From Delphinus delphis (Eukaryota > Chordata > Mammalia > Artiodactyla > Delphinidae): a DNA stretch of 64,000 bases. Of the stretch, positions 1 to 11,830 are shown piece after piece (within the stretch, counting starts at the first letter, position 1; each line of letters starts with the position of its first letter). Both the position numbers and the translations under genes were made by a program. The notes beneath the pieces are model-generated. The model had not been told where the DNA came from, did no database searches, and saw only the letters and a list, made by a program, of their open reading frames with translations. The DNA lies in NCBI RefSeq assembly GCF_949987515.2, contig NC_082687.1:24102148-24166147 (forward strand), written 5' to 3'.

Positions 1-417
1 CATAAGGTGGATATATTTGCATCATGCCTCCAATTCACGAATGGATTGACATTCTGCTGTGATGCACCTTACACTTCTACCTGCCGGCTGAGACCTGTCA
101 CTTCCTCAATCTTCTCCATGTTTTCTCAGCATCCATCTATAGGACAACCTCTTGGTTTTCTCTTCTGGCCCTTTTTTTTTTTTTTTAATAAAGAAAATAA
201 GTTCTTATTCACTCCTGAAAGTTAATCTGTTTGTGGAGTAGAAAACAATACAATTATACATCTATATTCGCGTGACATATACTGACTTGAGCCATGATAC
301 TTGCTCGCTCACAAAACTGAGTGACCTACAGCTGACACAAACCTCACAGGTTTTGCGATTCATTCATTATAAGTTTTTCACATTTTTTCAACTACTCACC
401 AAACACCAAGCATGGGC

Positions 418-585
418 ATTTTACCTTGCATTTCATTAAACTCAATCATCATGATAACCTTATGAGGTAGGTGTTATTATGACCCCAAGATGGGGTCCAG
501 AAAGGTTCAGTAACTAATTCAAGGTCACTCGTCACTGGTAACAGAGCCAAGACTTGACTTTGGCTCTAACTCCAAAGCCTCCCCG
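418..585 (-). repeat. MIR SINE fragment, antisense
   Basis: Ancient mammalian MIR, read on the minus strand. The plus strand shows the usual reverse-complement MIR order: a 'tgaggtaggtgttatta' block, then 'aaggttcagtaact', 'aaggtcactcgtcactggta', 'cagagccaagacttga' and 'actccaaagcc'. It is heavily diverged and has no visible target-site duplication, as expected for its age. The family is recognised from memory of the consensus. Confidence 0.75.
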
Positions 586-600
586 AAATACACTCTTTAG

Positions 601-1159
601 CAAAATTAGAGATCGCTACACGTCAGGCACCTCGTGAATCACTTCCAAATCACTGATATTGCAAAATTACATTCACAGATGCCTAAATGTGCAGGTTGTG
701 ACTCTTCATGTCGGACATGATGCTACGTGTGGTGATAACAATGCAGCTGGACCTGCAAACAATTATATACGAAAAAGGCATCTGTACACTATAAACCCAA
801 AGAATATTGGTGTCTATTAAGTAAATGCAAAAATTATCTATATTTATTCCTTTGCTGAATTACAGACTAAAATATGACTGGACTTGTCCGTAAATTATAA
901 AAATGGTTTTAAAAATTTTGCTTCTCACTGTTTTTTTGACTATCATAAAGATCATCGCACTGAAAAACTATTTCATCTTCAGCCTCTACCTACCTGTCCA
1001 AGTGTTAATACTTTTCATTTGACTGTGGTTTTGAATAAAGTGTTCACTGTATCATGCTAGCTTCTACTTTGGGAAAGATGAAAACACCATTATTAATGCT
1101 ATAACTTTAAAGCAAGTTTCTGATTTTGGTGCAGGTGGTACAGTTCACTTTGCTTAGAA
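601..1159. other. AT-rich sequence, nothing recognised
   Basis: No open frame of note, no repeat that I recognise and no RNA gene. It lies between the MIR fragment and the first CHR SINE. Confidence 0.5.
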
Positions 1160-1180
1160 AAGAATGTGGGGTATTTTTGT

Positions 1181-1388
1181 TTGTTTGCTTGTTTTTGTGG
1201 TATGTGGGCCTCTCACTGTTGTGGCCTCTCCCGTCGCGGGGCACAGGCTCTGGACGTGCAGGTTCAGCGGCCATGGCTCACGGGCCCAGCCGCTCCGCGG
1301 CATGTGGGATCTTCCCGGACCGGGGCACGAACCCATGTCCCCTACATCAGCAGGCGGACTCTCAAACACTGCGCCACCAGGGAAGCCC
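1181..1388 (-). mobile_element. CHR-2-type SINE, full length, antisense
   Basis: A tRNA-derived SINE typical of Cetacea and hippos, inserted on the minus strand. The plus strand starts with a T-rich tail and ends in 'ccaccagggaagccc', the complement of the 5' 'gggcttccctggtgg' head. It carries the tRNA-like promoter region and the conserved tract with 'catgtgggatcttcccgg'. A 21-bp perfect duplication flanks it (1160-1180 and 1389-1409), marking L1-driven insertion. The open frames across it, on both strands, come from the repeat and are not genes. Confidence 0.95.
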
Positions 1389-1409
1389 AAGAATGTGGGG
1401 TATTTTTGT

Positions 1410-2580
1410 AGAAAAAGATAAAAAATATTTAAAGATTATTAGGTTAAAATTTTTTCAAGTACAAAAAAGCATTTCCAGTTTTATCCATTACTCCTCTCCC
1501 CTTTAATGCTGGGCTTAGAAAGCAGAGTGAGGTAAAGTATATTCAGGTCTCAACCTCCCAAGCATTGGGGTCCAGTTAACAGGTGGATAAGAAATTTATT
1601 TTTCTTAATAGAGTTATATGTCTGGAATTTATTTAGTGGTTTTGAGGGAGACTAGAAAACAGGATTGCAAATAGGGTGGGAAAATAAGCCAGAAAAACCA
1701 AGATAATTTCCAGTTGAATTATGACCTCAAATGGATTCCAGAGAATGGAATTTCCATAATTCACAATCCTATTATGGGTTATTTCTGGAGCCTTTGGGGC
1801 TAAATGAAATATCCTCTGTAGAATCCCAAACCTATTTCCTGCCCTGTTAGTCTTTACTCTGCATTCCCTATCTCACTAATTAATTGTATTTTATATGCTA
1901 ACAGCTTCCGAAAAGGAATGGAGGTGGTTTGTTACAAATGCCAGAGAAATGGAGTCATTAACTTAAGGGGAACAAAAGGGAACAGAGCTATGTTATTAAA
2001 AGAAGAAGTAGTTGTACCAGGATACCAGCCTAAGAATAATGATGACAACTGAGCAAAAAAAGGTAAGTTTCCACATTCCCAGCAGTCACCGAAAACACGT
2101 TTACCCCGCGTAGTGAGGATAAGTAAGAGTAAAACATCGAAACAAGCTCTAGAAGAGCAATTGCTAAGAGAAAATAGATTCAGAGCATAGAAAGTCTGAT
2201 GGAGGTGACAAGACATAGCTGTCACTCCAAACAAACGAAGGAAAAGAATTCTATTCAAAGGAAAATGAAAGGATCCGAAAAAGAGAGAAGTTAACACAAC
2301 TGGAAGTGTTTGTTCCCTATGAATAAGCCCTTCCTTCAGAGATTTCTGGATGCAATATTAATTCCAGACAGGGGCGGGAAATAACCAAATGTCACCCAAA
2401 TGATCTGGAAGTTAATGTAACCTCCTAACATATGATTTACTTTCCAGAAAACAATTTACTCTCAGTTAGATTCCGCCTGGAAAATTCACTTTCAAAATGG
2501 GAGAGGGAGTGAAAAATATATACATGCCCAAGCAGCTTAACTGCTTAGGTCCTACAGTCAGGGTCAATTACAGACGGAAG
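1410..2580. other. Unassigned AT-rich sequence
   Basis: No repeat or gene recognised. A 121-codon minus-strand frame at 1932-2297 has no motif or compositional support, and I treat it as chance. Confidence 0.5.
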
Positions 2581-3250
2581 GAGCAAGAAACTGAACATTT
2601 TCTGTCGATTTGGTGCTGTCGCCAAGTTCACGGCGGGGGAGCCGAACCACAGAGACACCCGGGTGCTGTGCTGGCCTGTTTGGAGCTGCTTCCCCCTTGA
2701 CTTTCGTGGGTCCCGCCCTCGCCAGCACATCTGGCAGGCACTGTCTGGCACTGACGTCCGTGGAGCAGCCCATCAGGCCCGTCTGCAGCCTCCGCCGCGC
2801 GGGGGTGGGGGTGGGTGGGACACAAGGCGGCTTTTCTTAACCGTCCACTCCCTGGGCTTCCGAGCTCCTGCACCGCGTCTGCAACATCATTCTCCACTAA
2901 GTGGAGGACCTGAAGACAGGATGACATGTCCCAACACAGGTCTGGTGTCCCAGACCTGCTCCGATGGCATGTGATTTCCGCACCTTGAGAACACATGGGC
3001 CTTTGTGCGACATGCATCTGGAAAACTTCCCAGATCATGGATCTGCCCTCTGATTTACACCTTGCAGAAGAAGGCTGACCCGCAGGAAAGCCAGCGAATC
3101 TATAAGCGGTGGGTGGGCTGGGATCCCTCCCCCAACCCCTGCCTCCTTCTTATTCTGAGAAACAATCGTGGGTGTTCCCACCTCCCCAAAACTCCCTCCC
3201 CTGGAAAAACGAGGAGGGGGGGAAGCTGCTTCCTGGCCGAATAAAGCTGA
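2581..3250. other. GC/CpG-rich islet with G-quadruplex motif
   Basis: Composition changes sharply here. I count 21 CpG dinucleotides in 2581-2880, against very few in the neighbouring kilobases. At 2801-2819 four G-runs (5, 5, 3 and 3 Gs) are separated by single Ts, a near-ideal G-quadruplex motif. An AATAAA occurs at about 3240. Overlapping open frames up to 136 codons exist on both strands, which is common in GC-rich DNA, and none shows a domain I recognise. It could be a promoter/enhancer islet, a terminal exon or a decayed repeat. Sequence alone does not decide. Confidence 0.4.
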
Positions 3251-4190
3251 AACACCTGTGTGCCAGAAACAGGCAGAAGGAGACAGATCTATCTGCCCTG
3301 CTCGATTCACTCGGAGGTTAGGGTGGGAAACCCACTCCAGAGCAGAAGATTCCTTTGGTCCTTATTCTCATTCCCTTGCAATTCTTCTTCTCACATTTCT
3401 CTCCCTCTCCCTCACCTCTCTCTACCCAAGGATGAACGTGCAATGCCAAAAAACGACCTTGTGCTTCAAAATGGCCTGAAAGGCAGTTATATTTCAGGGG
3501 GGAATCTCCCTGGCGTTCGCTACTCATCCTGCCTTTATGGTCTGGGCTGGAAAGACACTCAGAAAGAAAAACAGTACAATACTCAGTGCACACTGAACCT
3601 CTGTCATCAATAGTCTGTCCTCGATGTGACGGCTGTGGCTCTTTTGCTCATGTGAAATGTGTGCGGAGCTTCATTCAGTCCTGAAAATATTTACTGAGCA
3701 CGAATATGCCTGGTGTTGTGCTGAGTCCCAGAGGTGTGACATCTGGCAAGAAGGCCTCATCAGAGCTCGTGGATGAATGCAGGAAAAACAACTGCCTTGT
3801 ATCGCAAAAGCAATGTCACATTTAACACGTTGAATGTTATTTTATTTTTTATTTGCATTTTATTTGCATTTTTATTTTGGTGCTTTCATTTATAAACAGC
3901 TTTCTTTTTCTCTCACATTGAGCAAGGTCCTTATAGAACGTAGAAGAGGCCCAAATTGCTTGCTACAGTATGTGTAACATGTAACTAACATGTGCAGGCA
4001 ACTAACGAGAGTTCTGCCAGAATAATAAGACGGTAAGAGTTGGGTTGCATTGGCAGCCCCCTAAACTCTATTACACAAATAAGCTTTCTAGACAGCTACC
4101 AAAAATGGCCTGGGGTATGGGGGGTGGGTGGGTGTGGGGAAGAGATAGGGGTTATCAATCAGGGCCTCAAATTAATCAGGCAATAATAGT
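3251..4190. other. Mostly unassigned, with a faint L2 trace
   Basis: A weak antisense L2-like 3' end is seen at about 3670-3740 ('atttactgagcacgaatatgcctgg'-like order). A canonical G-quadruplex motif lies at 4112-4139 (five G-runs of 3 to 6). Nothing else is recognised. Confidence 0.4.
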
Positions 4191-4195
4191 TTGTG

Positions 4196-4458
4196 GTGGG
4201 TTTTTAAAAATATGTTTTATTTTGAGATAATATTAGGCTTACAGAAGAGAAACAGAGATTGTATGGAGTTTCTGTAGACGCTTCATCCAGCTCCTGCTAA
4301 AAGGAACACCTTACATAACCATGGTACCTGCATCCCAAGCAAGAAATTAACATTGGTACAACACTATTAACTCTGTGACAGACTTTATTGAGATGTTGCC
4401 AGTTTTTCCACTAATGTCTTCTTTCTGTTCTGGGATCTAAGCCAGGATATCACATTGC
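4196..4458 (-). repeat. Old L1 3' region, antisense, left part
   Basis: The text resembles the reverse complement of an old L1 3' untranslated region: 'cttacataaccatggtac', 'aagaaattaacattggtac' and 'actttattgagatgttgcc' occur in the familiar order. It is interrupted by a younger L1 3' end at 4475-4651. The right part probably resumes after 4667. Confidence 0.6.
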
Positions 4459-4474
4459 ATTTAGGTTTTGTTTA

Positions 4475-4651
4475 GGTTTTTTCTTTTTTTTAATTGAAGT
4501 ATAGTTGATTTACAATGTTGTGTTAATTTCTGCTGTGCAGCAAAGTGATTCAGTTATACATATATATACCTTCTTTTGTACAGTCTTTTCCATTATGGTT
4601 TATCACAGGATATTGAATATAGCTCCCTGTGCTATCCAGTAGGACCTTGTT
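4475..4651 (-). mobile_element. 5'-truncated L1 3' end, antisense
   Basis: Begins with a poly-T stretch and 'aattgaagtatagttgatt', the reverse complement of the artiodactyl/cetacean L1 tail, and ends in 'agctccctgtgctatccagt'. A 16-bp duplication with one mismatch (4459-4474 and 4652-4667) frames it, so it is a short 5'-truncated insertion into an older L1. The same tail occurs at 19.5, 39.0 and 39.8 kb. Confidence 0.85.
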
Positions 4652-4739
4652 ATTTAGGTTTAGTTTAAATGAGGTATTTCTGTTTTCTCAGTAGGTGTCT
4701 TATTGTTATACTAATCACCCTTTGGAGGAAGGAGATCTC

Positions 4740-5815
4740 CTCCTTAGGATCTGTAGAATGAAGAAAAGGAGATAGGAAACAAGACAAAATGAAAAGATGG
4801 GATGCTGGGATTTACTTATTTTTTATTTAATCTACCTTCACGGAGAACAGAATGCCTTAGGAAAGTGGTTTTCCTGACCCTGACTATCTTCTCAGGCCTG
4901 GGAAAAATGACAGGTCAAGTACTCTCTTTTGATAACCTTGTTAATCTCAAGGGGCCCAACAGCCAACCAGGCTGATGCAGCCCTGAGTATTCTTTCCATT
5001 TCACGGATGGGGAAAATGAAGGCCTGCCTGGCTGAATATGTGTTTAGGCTCACAAAGGCCTATGGAACATATAATTAGACTGAAACGAATGGGGAATGAG
5101 CTCAGCCCTGAAGTCTCAGTTGCTAACCCTTATTACACAAAATGACATTGATATGCAAGGATACAAGGAGAATGCTTTTACAGGGGAAAACGTGGAGCAG
5201 AAACCGGAGTCCCTAAGCATATCTGGGGGTGGGGAGTTGGGGGCGGAGGGGTCCATGCTCCTGTAGTAATGAACTCCGGCTGGCACGAGAGAAAAGTCTA
5301 GTCATTTTCAATTGGTTGAAGCTACAATCGCCAGGCAGCTAAGTCATGTGGGACTTTCACACGTGTGAAGTTTTTCAAACTTCACAGTGACTTGGACCGG
5401 CCCTGGTGTTCCCTGGACCTTGAAGTCCAAATTACAATCAAGGCTTCAAAAAGGCTCACTGCATTTTGGACCGAGAAACCCAAGCTACAAACATCAGAGG
5501 GATTCACTTCTCAACGCTGCACATTTGCGGGTCCAGCAGAGGCAAACGTGCTGGAATTTTCACAGCAGGTATTATACTGACTGACTGTAAATACCATCCA
5601 TCTTAGTCACAATTACAAACAGGTCTCCCCCCTCTCCACTCCATCCGTCCCCTTCTCTCCGGCAAAAGAATCAACGTGGAGCAAAATGTGCTCATTTCTT
5701 TGCACCAATAACATTGCTGTCAGGGAGGGGCAACCTCCCTGGATCAAAGAGGCCTCTCTAGCCAGGCAGCGTGTGGCAAAGGGAACTTTCTCCACGGCCT
5801 TGGGCGCTCTCTCGC
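4740..5815. other. Unassigned; possible MIR trace and G4 motif
   Basis: A weak antisense MIR-like trace lies at about 4990-5060 ('ccatttcacggatggggaaaatgaagg'-like order). Four G-runs at 5225-5251 form a G-quadruplex motif. A 71-codon frame at 5365-5580 has no support as a gene. Confidence 0.4.
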
Positions 5816-5817
5816 GT

Positions 5818-5904
<87 letters not shown>

Positions 5905-5937
5905 CTCGCTCTCTCGCTCTCTCTCGCTCTCTTTCTT
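5816..5937. repeat. (CT)n polypyrimidine tract with CG interruptions
   Basis: About 120 bp of near-pure CT dinucleotide repeat, interrupted by several 'ctctcg' units that concentrate in its second half. The Arg-Glu and Ser-Leu repeat proteins predicted across it are artefacts. Long mirror-symmetric polypyrimidine tracts can adopt triplex (H-DNA) structures, and CT arrays are hypermutable in length. Confidence 0.95.
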
Positions 5938-6720
5938 TCAATATTAGGCATTCTTTTATAGTTTCAAATTAACATTAAAGACAATCACCTAGTGATTCAC
6001 AGCTGTGATCAACAATAAAAAAAAATAGGGATACCTCCCCTAGAACTCTCTAAAATGCACCAACTGGCACGTTTTAAATGACTCTTTAGTAACAGAGGAG
6101 AGAAAAAAAAAAAAAGCATATGAGGTAAATCCTTCAGCGGGTAACTCACCAGGGAGACTGGTAAAAATAAATTGCACAGCTCTAATTTTCCTAGCAGCTT
6201 CCATGCTATTCTTTGAAACTGAGTAAGAACCCCTTGGCCTAATCCCAAGAGCCGATCTATAGTAAATAGTGCACACTTAATGCCTAAGTTCCTTTTTAGC
6301 ACCATTCAGACAGTGACTTCAGCCACAGAGCTTAGTCATAGCAGACATTTTTGTGGTGAAAGCATTAAACCCACATGCAGCTCTCTTTCTGTGGCCACTG
6401 GGGGTCATGCTCCCTTCCCATTAGCTGAATAAATCATAAAGTCGGCTCAGACCACCCAAGGAGCACGACCAGAGAGCCACAGGCCATGCCTACAGCCGCT
6501 TATTTCTTTTCAGAATCCACAGGGGGAGGAGAAAAGAAAAAAAAAAAAAGAACCGAAAAAGAAAAACAAGAAAAAAAAAACACTGGCCGTAGGAAATCAA
6601 TGGATTTTTTTTTTTAAACGTGATCTCTTTCAGAGTAACCCCGAGACTTGTTGTTTATTTGTTTATTTTGTTCCAACCGGGGAGGCTGATTTAAGAAGAA
6701 AAGTGGTCGAAAAATAAAGA
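5938..6720. other. Unassigned, with A-rich tracts
   Basis: Contains purine/A-rich stretches at about 6100-6120 and 6535-6585 and a short (TGTT)n-like run near 6650. No gene or clear interspersed repeat is seen. Confidence 0.5.
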
Positions 6721-7170
6721 CACAGGCATGCCTTTTGTCATAGGCTGGAGTGGGCTGACAAGTACCACCCTCCCACGACCCCGTGGATTTGAAATGAAGG
6801 AAGGCCGCCCTGTGTGGCCGGGCTCTTCAGGTGGTTCTGATAAGACACAATGCAGACGCTCCCCGGGGGGCTGCGCATCCGGCGAGTTTGCGGTCAGTGG
6901 GGATTTTAACGAGGAAGCGAACGTGTTGTGCGATGTTCCCTGGGTCCAGTGATTCACTCCGCCCGGGAGAAGGATGGTCCCATGGTTGGGGAGGAAGGTC
7001 TGCGAAGTCACGTTCCCATCAATCAGTAAATAAGATAAGAAGCAGGAATTTTAAACACAACTATTAGCAGGCGACTCCCATCGCATCCACAAACCTCAGC
7101 TCATTAGGTTACGCGGTCTCTGCGGGGGAGGAGGGGGGGGGATGGCGAGCAGTAGGCGGCGGCTTTGGGG
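6721..7170. promoter_or_regulatory. Small CpG-rich islet, candidate regulatory element
   Basis: I count 26 CpG dinucleotides in 450 bp, far above the surrounding AT-rich sequence, plus a G-rich run at about 7122-7150 and an 'agataag' GATA-type word at 7033-7039. It is not a repeat that I recognise. Such islets in otherwise empty mammalian DNA are often enhancers, lncRNA promoters or alternative first exons. The open frames inside (up to 106 codons, on both strands) have no supporting motif. Function is inferred from composition only. Confidence 0.35.
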
Positions 7171-9084
7171 TTTCTTTTACTTGCATTTTTAAAGAGTGCG
7201 CTGAACTTTAAACAACTCTGCCCAAGTCTAACAGGCAACCGAAATTGTGACCCCTTCTATCCCCCGAAAACTATTACCTCTCCCTCAAGTATGGCCAAAA
7301 GGGAAGTATACTCAAGGTGGATTCTAATGATTTCTGGAAGACTCTGGGACAGGTAGCATTTGGGATCCTGAAGGAATTTGAAGTTAAATGAGGGTTCAGT
7401 CACTTGTGTCTCCAGGAACGGCTTCCTTGGTGTCTGACAAATTTCGGTTCGTGATCTTGAGACTTGTATGTTTTCATTTGTTACTTAAGAGAATGAAATT
7501 CTTAATAGACAATATTTAACCTTGGCCTAAAATCAGGAGAATGCAGGTAACTTTTAAATGAGAAACCACAACACAAAACTGCCTAAAAACTCTACAAAGC
7601 TTTGGTTTTCAATAGCCCTCTCACTGCTCAGGAAAGGACAGCCAGTCTGTCTACATGGGACACATTACATGGTGATTTTGTGACTCATGCCCACCAGGGA
7701 GGAGGGTAAAGTCCCATATCATTTATGACCTAATAGGTGAGTCGTAGGGTCATCGTGAAGCAATTCTAACTGTCAACAGTCTGCGGGTCCTAGAAATCAC
7801 AGCAAGAGGGCTGCAGTGAATCCCCTAGTGATAACCTACGACTCATTAAAATGTTGGTAATTAAAATCTTCATTTGCCAGATTACATAGAGCTTTAACTA
7901 GATTATAAAAATCTCCTCCCTTGGTGAACCAAAAGCATTCTCCACAAAACCCTTCACTCACAAACCTTCACTCATCTTTCTGGAATGACTTTCATTTCTC
8001 ATTTTTCATGCATGTATTTTCCACATCACTGAGAAATAAAACATTCTTGAGCAGATGTTCTGAAGCCTTCTTCCTGAGTCAGAGTGCCTGGAAGAATTAG
8101 GCCAACTGTTGCCTGTTGTCTAGCTGCTTATCTGTGACCCACCCAACTCCTCTTGGAAACACGGCCATGTCCTTCTAATCACACAACGTAGACAAAGTGG
8201 CCTGCATGTGTATCTGTGGGGCTCTCTGCCTCGCAGGAGAAGGTAAACAGCTCCAAAGAAAATAGTCCAGAAGAAATAAAAACAGATGAATTTTTTAAAA
8301 ATTTGGAAACAGATGCCTTTCATTATTAATAGACATCAATCACTTGGGAGATTAGCTCTTATGCTGTGTAATTGGCAACTTAGTCTCATGTAGTTAACCT
8401 CTGCCAGCATTAATTGTGTGTGTGTGTTGCTAAAACTTTGTGTGTGCATGTGCCTACAGAGGGTCTTGTGGATAAAGTGTACCATTTGGATACACACAGA
8501 TTGGAAATTTTTCTCCCTATAGGATGTGAGGTAAAACATTGAGAAGCTGGACCTTTGAGTCACTGCAGTTAAATAGTGTCATTGAAGTGGATGGCTTTAG
8601 TTCATAAACAATACTGTTTTAAAAACAAGTCACCCACCTCCAGCCTAACACTGACCACATTTCTCAAGACAGGATTCGGGAGCCACTACCCTTCTCTCTA
8701 TTCTTGTCTTGGGTTCTACTCTCTGCCCAGACTGTCTCCTTCCATTTTTCCTTTGCCTTCTCCCCAAAGTTCACCTGCTCGCCTCAATATGGCTAAACTC
8801 TGTCATGAAAAAAGCAGCTCCTGTAACACTAAATAGAGACTACGTGAAAAATCCAAATTTACTACAAAATCATAATCCATTTCTTCCCTACTCTAAAGCA
8901 TAACATTAATGAACATTAATATCTTTCATAACTGGAACAACCACCACCAAGCACTTATCAAGATGAACCATATGAAATTGCCTACGTTCAACTGTTTTTG
9001 GTCTACATATGATTTATGTTTATTTGGAGAACCTACTAGATGCCTGGTACTATGCATGGTATTTAAAAATGCAATAGAGCTTTG
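7171..9084. other. Unassigned unique sequence
   Basis: AT-rich with scattered short open frames under 90 codons. No repeat family or gene recognised. Confidence 0.5.
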
Positions 9085-9215
9085 AATCCTAGTTGAACAC
9101 CAGGTGTATAACCTTGGGCAAAATTCTTGATTTTTCCGTGACTAGGTTCTTATGTATAACTTGGAGATATTAACGGAACCTCAACAAGCGTTAGCTATTA
9201 TTATTATGTGCTAGA
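9085..9215 (+). repeat. MIR SINE fragment
   Basis: Shows the MIR order 'taaccttgggcaaaattcttga', an 'aggttctta' block, 'aacttggagatatta' and a degenerate 3' end with 'gcgttagctattatta'. Strongly diverged. Confidence 0.65.
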
Positions 9216-10372
9216 GGCAGAAAGATGATAAGAAATGACCCTGCCTTTGTGAGCCTCATAGTGTTGTGAGGTCATATGTTGTGCTGAGTCCAGGGCTGTT
9301 GCTAGCTTACATGGTGGCTTTGAATTAATTAGCAAAGGATCCGCCACTGGACGGATGAACTTGCCCCCAGAGCAGGGATCTTCCTTGTTGTGCTCAACCT
9401 GCCACAATCCTCTGCAGCAGTCCCAGTGAGGGCTGAGATGGAGGCGGGCACAGGGGACACTGACAGCACGGTAGATGGGAACCCAACTCAACTGGAGGCT
9501 TCCCTTTCAGTAAAACTAGACAGTTTTGCTACACTCCAGACTCAGAACATAAGCAAATAAATACCACTGAAGCCAGATCATTGAAGGTAGAAAATCCTTG
9601 ACTTCTGTGTGTCGTTAGTTATGAGAGGCTCCCCTGGGCGTGGGGAACATGCCTTTCCTCCCCATTCCTCTTCCTTTCTTCCCATCACTAGAGACCTGTG
9701 GCTTCTTAGTCTCACCACACCTTCCAACCAAGTTTCTGATTCTCTCTGGCCTCTGTTTTGGCCCCAGACACTCAGTGTTTGAATATAGGACCTTTGGGCT
9801 CATGGCCAAGTCCTATAGGTAGCATTCCAGCATCCTTCTCATTTCTCACCAGTATTTCCACCTTCCTCCCAAAGGCTCCTCAGCCCAGCCGCCCGCCTGT
9901 AACAAAACGCCAGGGGACTCCTTAAGTTTAGGCGTTTCTCTAAACTGCTCCAAGGCTATCCTAACTACCTAAACATAACTTCCCTGCTGGAAAGTCTTTT
10001 GTATACAAGATACTCTTTGTATTGTGTTTTATTAGTACCTATAAAACCTCAAAGACATATATGGAATGAGGAAGAAACTTGTCACCTTGTGTTCTGTTTC
10101 AGAAAGGCCTGGGAAGGGAGGAAAGTTTTGCCTTGAGAAAGAGGAGATGTCTGTGGACAGAAGGTGCAGCACGTGGTCCCCACCCTCAAGGAGCGTATGG
10201 TCCATGAGGCAAGACTGCTGTATAAACAGATTATTCCATGACAGTGTGATGTGAAATACAAAGAAATTGCCTACACCCTACAGAAAGAAAAGACAGGGTG
10301 GTAGGCAAGCTAAAGGTTCAGAAGAGTGAAGGGATAAATAAAGGAGCAAGCTATGAGAAAATAGTCAAAAGT
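9216..10372. other. Unassigned unique sequence
   Basis: No gene or repeat recognised. Minus-strand frames at 9204-9491 and 9615-9809 are short and unsupported. Confidence 0.5.
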
Positions 10373-10569
10373 GGGACTTCCCTGGCCACCCAGTGGTTAA
10401 GACTTCACCTTCCAATGCAGGGGGTGCGGGTTCGATCCCTGGTTGGGGAGTTAAGATCCTACATGCCTTGTGGCCAAAAAACCAAAATATATATATTAAA
10501 AAAAAAACAGTAACAAATTCAATAAAGACTTTAAAAATGGTCCACATCAAAAAAAATCTTAAAAAAAAA
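10373..10569 (+). mobile_element. Short tRNA-derived CHR-type SINE
   Basis: Starts 'gggacttccctgg', contains a tRNA-like B-box ('gggttcgatccctgg') and 'aagatcctacatgcc', then runs into an A-rich tail with several A-tracts. This is the short tRNA-head form without the extended CHR-2 body. The flanks share 'agt..aaaagtgg', a possible degraded duplication. Confidence 0.85.
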
Positions 10570-11246
10570 GTCATAAGTAAAAGTGGAGAAATAGGTGCTG
10601 AGTAGGGAAAAGGACCTTCAGCCTATGAATGGAGGTAAGGAGGTAATTGTGGAAGCGAGGCTGTGGGTCATATTGAGGTAGGCATGAGTATGACATTGAG
10701 TAGTTCCTGCTCAGTGGTCCAGCTTGTATTGGAAACAAAGCCATCTGTGTGGGGTGGGATTGGGGGGCAGATGATTACAAAGGATGGACATGGTTTGGAT
10801 TATTCATTGAAAAGAATGAGGGAGCTGAAAATGAGAAGTGAAGACAGCAATACATGACACAAAACATTCCAAATGAGTTGGGAAGGCAGAGATTACGACG
10901 ACGCCAATCAACATAGCTGTGCAATTTCCCTCTATAGCACAGAGCTACCAAGGAAGAAGATTACAGGAGGTAGATTTTTCATTTGCTCCAGGCTTGGGGT
11001 TCAAAGATGTCATAGATACTGGTCAGAGTAAATTATATGATTGACTAGGAGGTCTAGTTTGGGCAAACACTGCTTATTACCGTTAGGATAAGTTCAAAAT
11101 CCTTAAGCACTGACCCGATGACCCACATGATTTGGCACCTGCCTTTGGTGCTCTATCAGCCTCTTTATTCTTTGGCACTGCGTCCACGCCCCAGACTCAC
11201 TGGGATATGATAAATTCTTTTGCAACCGTAAAAGTGCAACTGTCTC
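10570..11246. other. Unassigned
   Basis: No gene or repeat recognised in this stretch between two SINEs. Confidence 0.5.
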
Positions 11247-11262
11247 AGACCTCCGAGTTTTT

Positions 11263-11477
11263 TTTTTTGTTTTTTTTTTTTTTTCGGTACGCGGGCCTCT
11301 CACTGCTGGGACCTCTCCCACTGCGGAGCACAGGCTCCGGACGCGCAGGCTCAGCGGCCATGGCTCACGGGCCCAGCCGCTCCGCGGCATGTGAGATCCT
11401 CCCGGACCGGGGCACGAACCCATGTCCCCTGCATCGGCAGGCGGACGCTCAACCACTGCACCACCAGGGAAGCCCCA
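11263..11477 (-). mobile_element. CHR-2-type SINE, full length, antisense
   Basis: Poly-T tail at the left, tRNA-like head complement ('ccaccagggaagccc') at the right. A 16-bp perfect target-site duplication (11247-11262 and 11478-11493, 'agacctccgagttttt') marks both edges. Little diverged from the other CHR-2 copies in the window, so a fairly recent insertion. The 142-147 codon frames over it are repeat-derived. Confidence 0.95.
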
Positions 11478-11714
11478 AGACCTCCGAGTTTTTAAACATG
11501 CTGATCTCTCTGTGGGAATACCCTTCTTCATGCTTCGCTTGGCTAACTTCTCTTCATTCTTCTGTTTCTACTTAACTGTAGAAACGGTCTCAGAGACAAA
11601 CTTCTCAGAGAAATCTTCTTATGCCCCCTGGCTAGGTAAGCTCCCCTTGCACCTACACGCTATTCCCTAATGTTCATCACGCTTGTAATTACTCACCTAC
11701 TATTTTCTTACCCT

Positions 11715-11830
11715 ATTTATTACAAGTTCATTGAGCATGTTTCTCATATTTACTATCACAACCTGTGTCTTTCATGATGCTGTGCTCACAGCAGATGCTC
11801 AATCGACGTGTTGAGAGAATGATTAGATGA
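11715..11830 (+). repeat. L2 LINE 3' end
   Basis: Shows the L2 tail order: 'tgctgtgctcacagcagatgctcaatcgacgtgttgagagaatga', a diverged version of the 'tgctcaataaatatttgttgaatgaatga' ending. It is a short 3' fragment. Confidence 0.6.

Noticed and set aside
2628..3038. 136-codon minus-strand frame in the GC-rich islet
   Set aside because: Long frames are expected in GC-rich DNA. Competing frames exist on the other strand and no motif or splice structure supports it.
5613..5961. Arg-Glu and Ser-Leu repeat proteins
   Set aside because: Artefacts of translating the (CT)n microsatellite.
11103..11575. 142- and 147-codon frames on both strands
   Set aside because: Both are translations of a CHR-2 SINE and its poly-T tail. 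The same peptides recur at every CHR-2 copy in the window.
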